64,000 bases of DNA from contig NZ_JHVJ01000017.1 in assembly GCF_000620085.1 (NCBI RefSeq), positions 137,008-201,007 of the forward strand, read 5' to 3'. A model generated the notes under the pieces. It ran no database searches. It was given only the letters and a program-made list of their open reading frames with translations, and had not been told where the DNA came from. The translations under genes and the position numbers were made by a program. Positions 1 through 8,693 of the stretch are shown piece after piece; positions within the stretch are counted from its first letter, which is position 1, and each line of letters opens with the position of its first letter. This DNA comes from Marinobacterium jannaschii DSM 6295 (GTDB lineage: Bacteria; Pseudomonadota; Gammaproteobacteria; Pseudomonadales; Balneatricaceae).

Positions 1-87
1 CTTGAGCAGCACCCGCTGACCTGCGCCGATCTGGAATATGAGACCGAGTATCTCAAGTCGATCGATTACAAGCTCAGACTGAGCTAG
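1..87 (+). CDS. C-terminal fragment of an unidentified protein
   Basis: An open frame enters from the left edge and ends at a TAG at 85-87. It encodes 28 residues ending in YLKSIDYKLRLS. The fragment is too short to name. It is followed 65 bases later by a strong hairpin terminator shared with pckA on the other strand, which supports a real gene end here. In enterobacteria the gene next to pckA on this side is envZ, but nothing in these residues confirms that. Confidence 0.5.
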   Translation, partial: LEQHPLTCADLEYETEYLKSIDYKLRLS

Positions 88-151
88 GTCAAGCAGCCAC
101 TCAGGCCGCCTGCAGCGGCCTGATGCAGAGGTTTTGGTTTCACGCAGACAC

Positions 152-180
152 AAAAAAGCCCCGCAGTGCGGGGCTTTTTT
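152..180. terminator. Bidirectional terminator between the left-edge gene and pckA
   Basis: A GC-rich hairpin (AAGCCCCGC, loop AGT, GCGGGGCTT) is flanked by an A-run on the left and a T-run on the right, so it can act in both directions. It lies between two convergent gene ends. Confidence 0.9.
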
Positions 181-195
181 ATGGCCGGATCATCG

Positions 196-1743
196 TTACA
201 GGGCAGGGCCTGCAGCGATGATCTCTTCAGATACACCGTCGAACTTCTTGAAGTTCTCAACGAACTGGCCAACCAGGTCTTTAGCGGTTGCGTCGTAAGC
301 GCCTTTGTCTGCCCAGGTATCGCGTGGGTTCAGTACGGAGGAATCAACACCCGGTACCGCTGTCGGTACGGTCAGGTTGATACCGGCAACGTGCTGGGTT
401 TCAACGTCAACCAGGGAACCGTTCTGGATAGCCGCGATGATGCCACGGGTCGTAGGGATGCTGAAACGCTCACCTACACCGAAGGAACCACCGGTCCAGC
501 CGGTGTTTACCAGGTAAACCTGAGAACCGAACTCTTCGATACGCTTCATCAGCAACTCAGCGTACTCACGTGCAGGACGTGGGAAGAACGGCGCGCCGAA
601 GCAGGTAGAGAAGGTAGACTTGATGCCACCACCGGAACCCATTTCGGTAGAACCTACCAGTGCGGTGTAACCTGACAGGAAGTGGTACGCAGCCGCTTCT
701 TTCGACAGGATAGATACCGGAGGCAGTACACCGGTCAGGTCGCAGGTCAGGAATACGATCGCCTGAGGCTCGCCACCCATATTGGTGTCGGAACGTTTTT
801 CAACGTGCTCCAGCGGGTAAGCGCAACGGCCATTTTCCGTCAGGTTAGTGTCGTCGTAGTCGGCCGTACGCTGTTCATTCAGCGTTACGTTCTCAACGAT
901 GGCACCGAAACGGATCGCGTCCCAGATGATCGGCTCGTTCTTCTTGCTCAGGTTGATGGTCTTGGCATAGCAGCCGCCTTCAATGTTGAAGACAACACCT
1001 TTGCCCCAGCCATGCTCGTCATCACCGATCAGGTAGCGATCAGGATCAGCGGACAGGGTGGTTTTACCGGTACCGGACAGACCGAAGAACAGGGTAGTGT
1101 CACCCTCTTCACCGATGTTTGCGGAGCAATGCATCGGCAGCACGTCTTTCTCGGGCAGCAGGAAGTTCTGCACAGAGAACATCGCCTTCTTCATCTCACC
1201 GGCGTAACGCATGCCTGCCAGCAGGACTTTGCGCTTAGCGAAGTTGATGATGACACAACCGTCAGAGTTGGTTCCGTCACGCTCTGGCACACATTCAAAG
1301 CCAGCAACGTTGAGGATCTGCCACTCTTCTTTGCCTTTCTGGTTATACTCATCCGGACGGATGAACAGGTTCTGACCAAACAGATTCTGCCAGGCAGTCT
1401 GAGTTGTCATTTTAACCGGCAGGTAGTGGTTAGGATCGGAGCCTACATGTACATTGGCGACGAAATGTTCCTTGTCTGCCAGGAATTCTTCTACGCGGGT
1501 CCACAGAGCATCAAATTTGTCTGCGTCGAATGGGCGGTTTACATTACCCCAGTCGATAGCGTCAGAAGTGCTTGGCTCTTCTACGATGAAACGATCCATC
1601 GGAGAACGGCCGGTGCGTTTACCGGTAGTCACTACAAGAGCTCCGGTATCTGCCAGAACGCCTTCATTATTTTGAACGGCTTTCTCGACAAGCTGAGCCG
1701 GGCTCAGGTTAGTGTGTACGGTATTCACAGAATCTTTGGTCAT
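196..1743 (-). CDS. pckA: Phosphoenolpyruvate carboxykinase (ATP)
   Basis: This 515-residue cytosolic enzyme converts oxaloacetate and ATP to phosphoenolpyruvate, the entry step of gluconeogenesis from organic acids. Visible signatures are TGRSPMDRF near residue 45, the PEPCK-specific P-loop [11 protein letters not shown] near 221-231 and the second kinase motif with DDEHGWG near 241. The frame is open 39 codons further upstream, but the ATG at 1743 is chosen because GAGGG lies just ahead of it and the upstream residues do not resemble the family. Length is close to the usual 515-540. hslO and hslR lie upstream on the same strand, as near enterobacterial pckA. The identification is secure. 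Confidence 0.97.
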   Translation of the reverse strand: MTKDSVNTVHTNLSPAQLVEKAVQNNEGVLADTGALVVTTGKRTGRSPMDRFIVEEPSTSDAIDWGNVNRPFDADKFDALWTRVEEFLADKEHFVANVHVGSDPNHYLPVKMTTQTAWQNLFGQNLFIRPDEYNQKGKEEWQILNVAGFECVPERDGTNSDGCVIINFAKRKVLLAGMRYAGEMKKAMFSVQNFLLPEKDVLPMHCSANIGEEGDTTLFFGLSGTGKTTLSADPDRYLIGDDEHGWGKGVVFNIEGGCYAKTINLSKKNEPIIWDAIRFGAIVENVTLNEQRTADYDDTNLTENGRCAYPLEHVEKRSDTNMGGEPQAIVFLTCDLTGVLPPVSILSKEAAAYHFLSGYTALVGSTEMGSGGGIKSTFSTCFGAPFFPRPAREYAELLMKRIEEFGSQVYLVNTGWTGGSFGVGERFSIPTTRGIIAAIQNGSLVDVETQHVAGINLTVPTAVPGVDSSVLNPRDTWADKGAYDATAKDLVGQFVENFKKFDGVSEEIIAAGPAL

Positions 1744-1833
1744 TACTGGTTTCCCTCGGCTAGGCGCCAATAACGTTACCTGAAAAGCAATTATTGAAGA
1801 TGATTTACTCGCCGGATGGCGGTAAACCTCTAA

Positions 1834-1862
1834 TTTATAGGGAGGCGTATTATTGCACAAAA
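1834..1862 (-). promoter_or_regulatory. Possible pckA promoter
   Basis: On the minus strand TTTTGT and TATAAA are separated by 17 bases, about 90 bases upstream of the pckA ATG. The -10 is good and the -35 poor. The 208-base gap between hslO and pckA makes a separate pckA promoter likely, but this exact site is tentative. Confidence 0.3.
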
Positions 1863-1951
1863 GGGAGTAAAAGCGCCATTGTCGTGACCGATTCTCATTT
1901 GGAAAGCAAAAACAGAAACGGTCTCAAGCAGTTATGGCGCTCAAGAACGCT

Positions 1952-2824
1952 TTAGTGCTGCAGCGGCGGCTGCTCATCGCCGTCATTTGGCACGAAAACC
2001 TGATCCAGATCAGCACGACCAAAGGCGTAGCTGCTGTTGCAGAACTGGCAGTTTACCGCCACAGCACCCTCCTCCTCGATGATCTGTTCCAGCTCTTCGC
2101 GACTCATATAGCGCAGGGATGCGGCACTGCGCTCACGCGAGCAGTCACAGCGGAAGGTCACTTTATCGGCCTCAAACAGGCGACAGGTCTCTTCGTGATA
2201 GAGGCGATAAAGCAGGGTTTCATTGTCCAGATACAGCAGCTCCTCATCCTTCAAGGTCGAGGTCAGATGGCTGATACGCAGCCAGTCTTCATCGCTGTTT
2301 CCGGACACCGGCAGTACCTGCACCATCATGCCGGCAGCTTTGTCACCGTCCGCCGCCAGCATAATCTGGGTCGGCAGCTGCTCTGAGGCGCTGAAGTAGG
2401 ATTCCAGGCACTGGCTCAGGGTATCCCCTTCCAGCGGCACTACGCCCTGATAGCGCTGTCCCTGCTTCGGCTGAATGGTGATCGCCATCTGACCACCGCT
2501 GACCAGCTCACGGAAGCTGGCCTGTTCCGGCAGTTCGCCGTCAAAGCGGGCGATTGCACGCAGCTCCTGCTGATCGGTGCATTCAGCCATCAGTACTTTT
2601 ACAGCGTCCTGGCCGGCAACCTGAAGAATCAGGCGTCCCTCAAACTTAAGGTTGGTGCTCAGCAGGGCTGCGGCGGCCATCAGCTCGCCCAGCACCTGAC
2701 GAATCACCTGCGGATAGCCGTGGTTCTGCAGGGCCTGATGGTAGCTGTCCTCCAGCCCCACGACCGCGCCGCGGATATCCAGTTCATCAAAGAGAATACG
2801 TTGTATCTGATCAGAGTTGCTCAT
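1952..2824 (-). CDS. hslO: Redox-regulated chaperone Hsp33
   Basis: This 290-residue protein matches Hsp33, a cytosolic holdase chaperone activated by oxidation. The C-terminal zinc-binding redox switch is complete: Cys226 and Cys228 (CDC) and Cys259 and Cys262 (CQFC). On oxidative stress these cysteines form disulfides, release zinc and unfold the linker. The ATG at 2824 gives the N-terminus expected for the family; a TTG four codons upstream is possible, and neither has a strong ribosome site. It sits directly downstream of hslR in the order known from E. coli. Confidence 0.95.
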   Translation of the reverse strand: MSNSDQIQRILFDELDIRGAVVGLEDSYHQALQNHGYPQVIRQVLGELMAAAALLSTNLKFEGRLILQVAGQDAVKVLMAECTDQQELRAIARFDGELPEQASFRELVSGGQMAITIQPKQGQRYQGVVPLEGDTLSQCLESYFSASEQLPTQIMLAADGDKAAGMMVQVLPVSGNSDEDWLRISHLTSTLKDEELLYLDNETLLYRLYHEETCRLFEADKVTFRCDCSRERSAASLRYMSREELEQIIEEEGAVAVNCQFCNSSYAFGRADLDQVFVPNDGDEQPPLQH

Positions 2825-2933
2825 TAAGGTAATCAAAGCTGTTCATGGAAGGAATTGGCGCACATTCTAACACAGCGGAGAACTGGTTAAGAAACGTGCG
2901 CCCGGCAACGCAGCATTGTCAGAAACGATCGGC

Positions 2934-3338
2934 TCAGCCGTCCAGTTCCTGATCACGGAAGCCGCGGATCTGACGGCGCTCTTTTTTGTTCGGACGGTGA
3001 CGGGGATTTATGCCGGCCCCACCCAGAGCCTTGCGATTAGCGGCCGCTTCCTCGCGCTTGGCCAGGCTTTGCGGCGTTTCCTCGTACAGTAGCTGCGCTT
3101 CCGGCGCGCCACGGCGCTGCTCGGACAGGGCCCTGACAATCACGACCTTTTCATCGAAACCCTGACGTATGGTGACTTCGGCGCCAACTTCGACAATCTT
3201 GCTGCACTTGGACCGCTGCCCGTTGTAGTGCACCTTGCCGCCCTCGATCATCTGCTTGGCGATGGCGCGGGTTCTGTAAAAGCGGGCGGCCCAGAGCCAT
3301 TTATCCAAACGGACCTTGCTTTCTTCTGACTGACTCAT
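2934..3338 (-). CDS. hslR: Heat-shock protein 15, S4-domain rRNA-binding factor
   Basis: This protein of 134 residues starts with an S4 RNA-binding domain (VRLDKWLWAARFYRTRAIAK at about 9-28) followed by a basic C-terminal tail rich in Arg and Lys. In E. coli Hsp15 binds 50S subunits carrying stalled nascent chains and helps recycle them. The length matches E. coli (133). Its ATG overlaps the stop of yrfG by four bases (ATGA), which implies translational coupling in a yrfG-hslR-hslO transcript. Confidence 0.95.
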   Translation of the reverse strand: MSQSEESKVRLDKWLWAARFYRTRAIAKQMIEGGKVHYNGQRSKCSKIVEVGAEVTIRQGFDEKVVIVRALSEQRRGAPEAQLLYEETPQSLAKREEAAANRKALGGAGINPRHRPNKKERRQIRGFRDQELDG

Positions 3339-4000
3339 GATTTCGGTTTTACCGGCAATATCTCATCGAAATGGTCGATGGCCATAAATTCATTAATGTC
3401 GCGGCGCTCACGCTGACTGTCCGGCTGATAGATCGACAGCAGGTAACGGATACCGTATTGCTGGGCCGAGCGCAGCACCGCCAGGCTGTCATCCACCAGC
3501 AGGGTGTGCTGTGGATCAAACGGCTCTTCCTGCTGCAGGCGCTGCCAGAAGCCCTGCTCCTCCTTGGCCATTTTATAGTCGTGGGAACAGATTACCCCGT
3601 CGACCAGCTGATCCAGCCCGGTCTTCTTCAGCTTGATGCTAAGACTGCCCCAGTGGCAGTTGGTGACGATCAGGGTGCGCTTACCCTGATCCCGCAACGC
3701 CTGCAGGAAGTCATGAACATGGGGCCGGAAACCGATCCGCTCTGCCACTTCCTGTTTCAGCGCAGCCACGTCCAGATTGAGTTCCTGACTCCAGTAATCA
3801 AGGCAGTACCAGTTAAGAGTCCCCTGTTCAGCTATGATACGCTGGTGTAACCAGGCACGCGCTTCCTGCGGATCGATCTGATGCAGTTCGGAGTACCGCA
3901 GCGGCAGATGTTCCAGCCAGAAGTGAGTGTCAAAGTGCAGGTCAAGCAGGGTGCCGTCCATATCCAACAGCACGGTATCAATGGGTTGCCAGTCAAACAT
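3335..4000 (-). CDS. yrfG: GMP/IMP nucleotidase, HAD family
   Basis: This 221-residue cytosolic phosphatase belongs to the HAD superfamily and resembles E. coli YrfG, which dephosphorylates GMP and IMP. The nucleophile motif VLLDMDGTLLDL is near residue 10. The motif GTLNWYCLDYWS, shared with E. coli YrfG, is near 65. The threonine motif (IVTNCH), the conserved lysine (MAKEEQ) and the acidic motif (LLVDDS) follow in order. The frame is open further upstream, but the ATG at 4000 matches the family N-terminus and avoids overlap with the divergent nudE start, 31 bases away. Confidence 0.92.
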   Translation of the reverse strand: MFDWQPIDTVLLDMDGTLLDLHFDTHFWLEHLPLRYSELHQIDPQEARAWLHQRIIAEQGTLNWYCLDYWSQELNLDVAALKQEVAERIGFRPHVHDFLQALRDQGKRTLIVTNCHWGSLSIKLKKTGLDQLVDGVICSHDYKMAKEEQGFWQRLQQEEPFDPQHTLLVDDSLAVLRSAQQYGIRYLLSIYQPDSQRERRDINEFMAIDHFDEILPVKPKS

Positions 4001-4031
4001 CGCATAAACGCCCGAATAGAGAGAGTTCAGT

Positions 4032-4580
4032 ATGCCCGTTAAGCCGGATATTTTGAAGGTCACTGCCACCGCCCGCAGCCGACTGTTTCAGGTTGAGGAA
4101 CTTGAGCTGCGTTTCAGCAACGGCGTCGAACGCACCTATGAGCGTCTTGCCAGCCGGGGCAACGGCGCGGTCATGATGCTTCCGATCTCCGCCGACAACG
4201 AACTGCTGCTGATCCGCGAGTATGCTGCCGGCATGGAGGACTACGTGCTGACCCTGCCCAAGGGGGTGATCGATCCGGGGGAAAGTCCGGAACAGGCCGC
4301 AGACCGCGAACTGAAAGAGGAGATTGGTTTCGGCTGCCGCCAGCTCGACCTGCTGAAGGAGATGTCCACCGCCCCCAACTACATGGGTCACCGCCTGAGC
4401 GCCTATATCGCCCGGGATCTCTACCCCTGCCGCCTGGAGGGGGATGAGCCGGAAGAGCTGGAAGTCGTGCCCTGGCCGCTGGAGCAGCTGGCCGAACTGC
4501 TGCACAGCGAACAGCTGCATGAGGCGCGGGTGATCGCCGCACTGTACCTGATGCAGGACAAGCTGACGGGAGCGTTCTGA
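4032..4580 (+). CDS. nudE: ADP-compounds hydrolase NudE (Nudix)
   Basis: This 182-residue Nudix hydrolase has a full Nudix box near residues 78-100 (GVIDPGESPEQAADRELKEE followed by IGF), giving the pattern G-x5-E-x7-RE-x2-EE-x-G. NudE of E. coli cleaves NADH, ADP-ribose and Ap3A. It is divergent from yrfG, its neighbour in E. coli too, and its TGA overlaps the ATG of cysQ by one base, indicating coupled translation. Substrate preference is inferred from family and context. Confidence 0.93.
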   Translation: MPVKPDILKVTATARSRLFQVEELELRFSNGVERTYERLASRGNGAVMMLPISADNELLLIREYAAGMEDYVLTLPKGVIDPGESPEQAADRELKEEIGFGCRQLDLLKEMSTAPNYMGHRLSAYIARDLYPCRLEGDEPEELEVVPWPLEQLAELLHSEQLHEARVIAALYLMQDKLTGAF

Positions 4581-5410
4581 TGCCGATCGGACCACAGCAG
4601 CTCAAGACCCTGCAGGCGATCTGCGATGAAGCCGGACGGGCCATTATGCAGGTTTACCGCCGCGAGGATGTTGGCATCCGGCAAAAAGACGATAACTCGC
4701 CGCTGACCGAGGCCGACCTGGCAGCCAACCGGATTATCGAGCAGGGACTCGGCCTGCTGACACCGGATATCCCCCGCCTCAGCGAGGAATCCGGTGACGA
4801 AGCCTTCCACCAGCGCCGCCAGTGGCAACGCTACTGGTGCATCGACCCGCTGGACGGAACTAAGGAATTTATCAACCGGAACGACGAATTCACCGTCAAT
4901 ATTGCCCTGATTGACGCTGGCCGGCCGCTGTTCGGCATTATCCATATGCCGGTCACAGGCACCAGTTACTGGGGTGGTGAAGGTATGGGGGCCTGGATGC
5001 AGCAGGCGGATCAGGCAGCAGAGCCGATCCGTTGTCAGCCCCTGGGAGAGAAACTGACCTTGATTGCCAGCCGCCGTCATGGCCAGGAAAAGACCGCAGC
5101 CCTGCTGGCCTGCCTGAAGGATGAGTTTCGCGAAATCGCCGAGGTGAATATCGGCAGCTCACTGAAGATGTGCCTGATCGCCGAGGGAAAGGCCGACCTC
5201 TATCCCCGGCTGCATCCCACCAGCGAGTGGGATACCGCTGCGGCCCAGGCGATTGTCGAAGCCGCCGGCGGCCAGTTGCTGGACGCCCACAGCCTGCAGC
5301 CACTGAGTTATAACCAGCGTGACAGTCTGATCAATCCCTGGTTTCTGGTAATTGGCGACCCGGCATTCCCGCTGGATCGCCTGGTGATAGAACCACCGGA
5401 AGATGCCTAG
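4580..5410 (+). CDS. cysQ: 3'(2'),5'-bisphosphate nucleotidase CysQ
   Basis: This 276-residue enzyme belongs to the lithium-sensitive inositol-monophosphatase fold. The metal motifs are present: EESGD near residue 70, DPLDGTKEF near 90 and WDTAAAQ near 217. CysQ hydrolyses 3'-phosphoadenosine 5'-phosphate (PAP), the by-product of sulfate assimilation. The gene is translationally coupled to nudE. Its TAG stop is also the first three bases of a heptamer tandem repeat, so the coding end was not altered by the repeat. Confidence 0.95.
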   Translation: MPIGPQQLKTLQAICDEAGRAIMQVYRREDVGIRQKDDNSPLTEADLAANRIIEQGLGLLTPDIPRLSEESGDEAFHQRRQWQRYWCIDPLDGTKEFINRNDEFTVNIALIDAGRPLFGIIHMPVTGTSYWGGEGMGAWMQQADQAAEPIRCQPLGEKLTLIASRRHGQEKTAALLACLKDEFREIAEVNIGSSLKMCLIAEGKADLYPRLHPTSEWDTAAAQAIVEAAGGQLLDAHSLQPLSYNQRDSLINPWFLVIGDPAFPLDRLVIEPPEDA

Positions 5411-5518
5411 CTCGTAGCTCGTAGCTCGTAGCTCGTAGCTCGTAGCTCGTAGCTCGTAGCTCGTAGCTCGTAGCTCGTAGCTCGTAGCTCGTAGCTCCTA
5501 GCTCGTAGCTCGTAGCTC
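5408..5518. repeat. Heptanucleotide tandem array (TAGCTCG), about 16 copies
   Basis: Twelve perfect TAGCTCG units run from 5408 to 5491. Then come one unit ending in C instead of G (5492-5498), two perfect units and a final six-base partial. Each unit contains AGCT. The array fills nearly all the space between the convergent stops of cysQ and the next gene. There is no spacer, so it is a simple sequence repeat and not a CRISPR. Confidence 0.97.
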
Positions 5519-5524
5519 AGTATA

Positions 5525-5797
5525 TTACTGACAGGCCCGGGAGCCGGTACTGATCACATCCTGTACCTTAGTGGCGAAGGCACCTTCGATACGCTGATCC
5601 ATAATCGCCTGCACTTCCCGGTCACTGAAGTGCTTATGCACATAGCGACTGAGACATTCACAACGCTCCTCAGTCGCGCCCTCACCGCTCATACAGCCCT
5701 GAATGAAGGGTTCAAAGGTTTTTGAGCTAAGATACTGCGACTTCACCAGATACGCTGCCAGTGCGACGAATCCGATCCAGAGAAAAACTTTACCCAT
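5525..5797 (-). CDS. Small membrane-anchored Cys-containing protein, unrecognised
   Basis: The frame encodes 90 residues. Residues 4-19 form a hydrophobic segment that could be a membrane anchor or uncleaved signal. Beyond it come four cysteines (near 35, 46, 48 and 89), with a CEC pair and a terminal ACQ, which suggests a disulfide-bonded periplasmic domain. I do not recognise the family. Translation signals are modest (AGG shortly ahead of the ATG). It stands alone, with the heptamer array on its 3' side and a 334-base gap before sodB on its 5' side. Confidence 0.7.
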   Translation of the reverse strand: MGKVFLWIGFVALAAYLVKSQYLSSKTFEPFIQGCMSGEGATEERCECLSRYVHKHFSDREVQAIMDQRIEGAFATKVQDVISTGSRACQ

Positions 5798-6131
5798 AAC
5801 CTAATGCCGCCTTTGCTTATTATTGTGTCACGCAAACCGGCCACTCACCGTGTACAACGCCTGTTTGCGGGCTGGATAAACCATTCTAGGGCCAACACCG
5901 GTCACGCCTAGCACACTTTAGTCGTAAACCGATATTCACCAGCACCTGACCTGATTTAAGCTAATCCCCATATAGCCCGGGGATTAACCGCACACTTTGT
6001 ACCATGAAATGCAATATCAGCGGTGCTATTATTCTCCCACTCTAACAATGACAAGGGCCGGTGGCCGTGCGGATCAGCGCAGACCTCAGCCGGCACAATG
6101 CGTGTATATCCAATAAATTAAGGTGAGACTT
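5798..6131. other. Intergenic region ahead of sodB, with an inverted repeat
   Basis: No gene is seen in these 334 bases. A perfect inverted repeat (TAATCCCC, nine-base loop, GGGGATTA) lies at 5962-5986, about 145 bases upstream of the sodB start. It has no T-run, so an operator or mRNA structure is more likely than a terminator. A TATTAT at 6027-6032 could be a -10, but no convincing -35 is correctly spaced. Confidence 0.4.
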
Positions 6132-6713
6132 ATGAGCTTTGAACTTCCGCCGCTGCCTTACGCAAAGGACGCCCTGGAACCACACATTTCTTCAGAAACT
6201 CTGGACTTCCACCACGGCAAACACCACAACACTTACGTGGTTAAGCTGAACGGTCTGGTTCCTGGCACTGAGTACGAAGGCAAATCTCTGGAAGAGATCA
6301 TCATGGCGGCTCCGGCTGGCGGCGTTTTCAACAACGCGGCTCAGATCTGGAACCACACCTTCTACTGGAACTGCCTGTCGCCAAACGGTGGCGGCGAGCC
6401 AACCGGTGCTATCGCTGACGCGATCAACGCTAAGTGGGGTTCTTTCGCAGAATTCCAGGCCGAGCTGAACGACAAAGCTGTCAACAACTTCGGTTCCAGC
6501 TGGACCTGGCTGGTTAAGAATGCTGACGGTTCCCTGGAAATCGTTAACACCAGCAACGCGGGTACCCCGATGACTAACGGCCAGAAAGCACTGCTGACTG
6601 TTGACCTGTGGGAGCACGCTTACTACATCGATTACCGTAACGTTCGTCCTGACTACCTGAAAGGTTTCTGGGCGCTGGTAAACTGGGACTTCGCGAACGA
6701 AAACTTCGCCTGA
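6132..6713 (+). CDS. sodB: Superoxide dismutase (Fe)
   Basis: This 193-residue cytosolic enzyme dismutates superoxide to oxygen and hydrogen peroxide. The metal ligands are visible as His27, His75, Asp158 and His162. Gln71 in AAQIWNH and the motif WNHTFYWNCLSP are typical of the iron rather than the manganese form. The ATG at 6132 is preceded by AAGGTGAG at good spacing. An in-frame ATG three codons earlier has no such site. A hairpin terminator follows 27 bases after the stop, so the gene is probably monocistronic. Confidence 0.97.
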   Translation: MSFELPPLPYAKDALEPHISSETLDFHHGKHHNTYVVKLNGLVPGTEYEGKSLEEIIMAAPAGGVFNNAAQIWNHTFYWNCLSPNGGGEPTGAIADAINAKWGSFAEFQAELNDKAVNNFGSSWTWLVKNADGSLEIVNTSNAGTPMTNGQKALLTVDLWEHAYYIDYRNVRPDYLKGFWALVNWDFANENFA

Positions 6714-6740
6714 CCCCACCGGAGCCTGGCTCCACGATAG

Positions 6741-6767
6741 AAAAAGCACCTGCGGGTGCTTTTTTTG
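6741..6767 (+). terminator. Terminator after sodB
   Basis: A hairpin AAAAAGCACC / GGTGCTTTTT with a short loop, followed by a T-run, lies 27 bases after the sodB stop. Confidence 0.88.
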
Positions 6768-6899
6768 TGTCCGTCCGTCGATGATCTCCTCCGCTCTCGG
6801 CTCAGCGTGGACACAACCGCATCCCGCGTATTTCCCTGTCCTGCGGATAGCGCTAAACTGCCTTGTCACATTATCCGGTGACAGGACGTCTGTAATCCG

Positions 6900-8693
6900 A
6901 TGCAACCCCTGCATAAGCTAACCATACCCGCACTCTGGCTACTGCTGGTCAGTCTGCTGATGACGGTCCTGATCCAGTTCGATCTCAGCCGGCTCGAACA
7001 GAACCTGCAGGATGAAGGCCGGTACCTGGCCGACAGCCTGAACGACCGTACCCGGCTCAACGAGGTGCTGTTGCAGAACTTTGCCACCCTGGCCGCCACC
7101 GGCCCCGGTGACCACGAAACCCTGCGCCGTTTTGCCAACACCATGCGCGAACGCTATCCTCACCTGGTACGCCTGCAGATCCAGCAGCGGGTTTCCGCCC
7201 TGGCGCTGGGGGAATTTGAGCAGCAGATGCGCCGGCGCGGCTATGATCGCTTTTTTGTCAAAATCGCCCAGCCCGATACCGACAGCAGCGGCGTCAGTAT
7301 TCCGCCCCGCCAGTTCTACTATCCGATGACCTTTGTCGAGCCCTACACCGCCGGAACCCGTCATCTGCTGGGCAGTGACCTGAGCCTCGACAAGCGCTTT
7401 GAAAAGCCCTTCAGCAGCAGCAACCTCTACCGCCAGCCAGCCGCCTCTGAGCCCTTTAAGCTGACCTCTGATCTGGGTTACGCCCTGTTCCAGGCGGTCT
7501 ACACGACGGACAACCCGGCGGCCCTGGATGCTGATTTCGTGATTTCCCTGGTGGTGAACTACGATGACCTGCTGGCATTGGGGCCTCAACCCTCCGCCTT
7601 CACCCATTTCAGCCTGCTCAACCGCCACGGTGAATCGATGCTGGAAGCGGGCATCAGCCTGAGGGAACATTCATTGTTGCCGGTCCTCAGCGTCACCCAC
7701 CATCTCAATCACTTCGGTCAGCCACTGCAGATGCGACTGCTGCATCCGGTACGCTTTCAGGACCTGAACTGGCCGCTGATGCTGGGCGCGCTGCTGATCT
7801 CCCTGGCGGGACTGAAGCTGTTTACGGCCTATCGGGTACAGAAACAGGAAGCCAGCCAGCAACGTCAGGATGCGATCGAAGAGCTGGAAAATGAACGACA
7901 GCAGCTGGAAAAACGGGTTACGCAGCGAACCCGGGAGCTGAATGAGCAGCTAGAAGAGAACCGGAACCTGGCACACCGTATCCTGCAGATTCAGGAGAAG
8001 GAGCGGCGTCACCTGGCGCGTGAGCTGCACGACGAACTGGGCCAGTCACTGACCGCGATCCGCACCGATGCCCAGATGCTGAAACAGCTGTACAAAAACG
8101 AGAACAGCCCGGTGCACCAGAGTGCCGACTCCATCGATACCATCGCACGCCATATATACGCCGTCACCTATGACCTGATGCGCAGCCTGCGCCCGACAGC
8201 GATGGACGATCTGGGACTGGTCGATGCCATGCGCGAATGCATCGCCAACCTGCGCCTGGAGGACAAGGGCATCGCCCTCAACAGCCGCTTCAGTGGTGCC
8301 CTCAACGAGATGAGCGAAGAGTACAACATCACCCTCTACCGCCTGGTGCAGGAGGCGCTGACCAATATTCAACGCCACTCGCAGGCCTCTCAGCTGAAAC
8401 TGGAGTTGCATCGTAAGGAGGTTGGCACAGCGGATGATCATCTGGTGCTGCTGATTGAGGATGATGGCTGCGGCTTTGACGACAGCCTGATGCATAACAG
8501 CAGCACCCGGGGCTCAGGCTTTGGCCTGATCGGGATGCGCGAGCGGGTGATCGCACTGGGGGGCTGCTTCAGCCTGCACTCCCGGATTGGCTATGGCACC
8601 CGAATCGAAATCAGGATTCCGCTGGGCCAGGCAACAGCGGCTGCAGCTGAGGCCACAGCGTCTCCAGCAGCAACGGCTGCGCCTCTGCATTAG
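6900..8693 (+). CDS. CHASE-domain sensor histidine kinase (NarL/UhpB type), no adjacent regulator
   Basis: This is a 597-residue inner-membrane kinase. The first membrane segment is at about 8-26, then a periplasmic region of about 260 residues whose middle (residues 75-170, with GYDRFFV and YYPMTFVEP) resembles a CHASE domain. The second membrane segment is at about 291-310, followed by a coiled coil (315-360). The dimerisation box has His377 in HLARELHDEL, as in HisKA_3 kinases, and the ATP lid motifs are EDDGCGF and GSGFGLIGMRERV. Such kinases normally partner LuxR-type regulators, but none is nearby. The last 28 codons overlap the end of tesA on the other strand and encode an Ala/Thr-rich tail. 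Confidence 0.85.
   Translation: MQPLHKLTIPALWLLLVSLLMTVLIQFDLSRLEQNLQDEGRYLADSLNDRTRLNEVLLQNFATLAATGPGDHETLRRFANTMRERYPHLVRLQIQQRVSALALGEFEQQMRRRGYDRFFVKIAQPDTDSSGVSIPPRQFYYPMTFVEPYTAGTRHLLGSDLSLDKRFEKPFSSSNLYRQPAASEPFKLTSDLGYALFQAVYTTDNPAALDADFVISLVVNYDDLLALGPQPSAFTHFSLLNRHGESMLEAGISLREHSLLPVLSVTHHLNHFGQPLQMRLLHPVRFQDLNWPLMLGALLISLAGLKLFTAYRVQKQEASQQRQDAIEELENERQQLEKRVTQRTRELNEQLEENRNLAHRILQIQEKERRHLARELHDELGQSLTAIRTDAQMLKQLYKNENSPVHQSADSIDTIARHIYAVTYDLMRSLRPTAMDDLGLVDAMRECIANLRLEDKGIALNSRFSGALNEMSEEYNITLYRLVQEALTNIQRHSQASQLKLELHRKEVGTADDHLVLLIEDDGCGFDDSLMHNSSTRGSGFGLIGMRERVIALGGCFSLHSRIGYGTRIEIRIPLGQATAAAAEATASPAATAAPLH

Noticed and set aside
682..1773. A 363-codon open frame antisense to pckA
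   Set aside because: It mirrors pckA codon structure, has no ribosome site and no recognisable family; pckA is certain.
1744..1860. 39-codon N-terminal extension of PckA
   Set aside because: The residues do not resemble PEPCK and the internal ATG has a clear ribosome site.
5408..5518. Possible CRISPR array
   Set aside because: The units are seven bases with no spacers; it is a simple tandem repeat.
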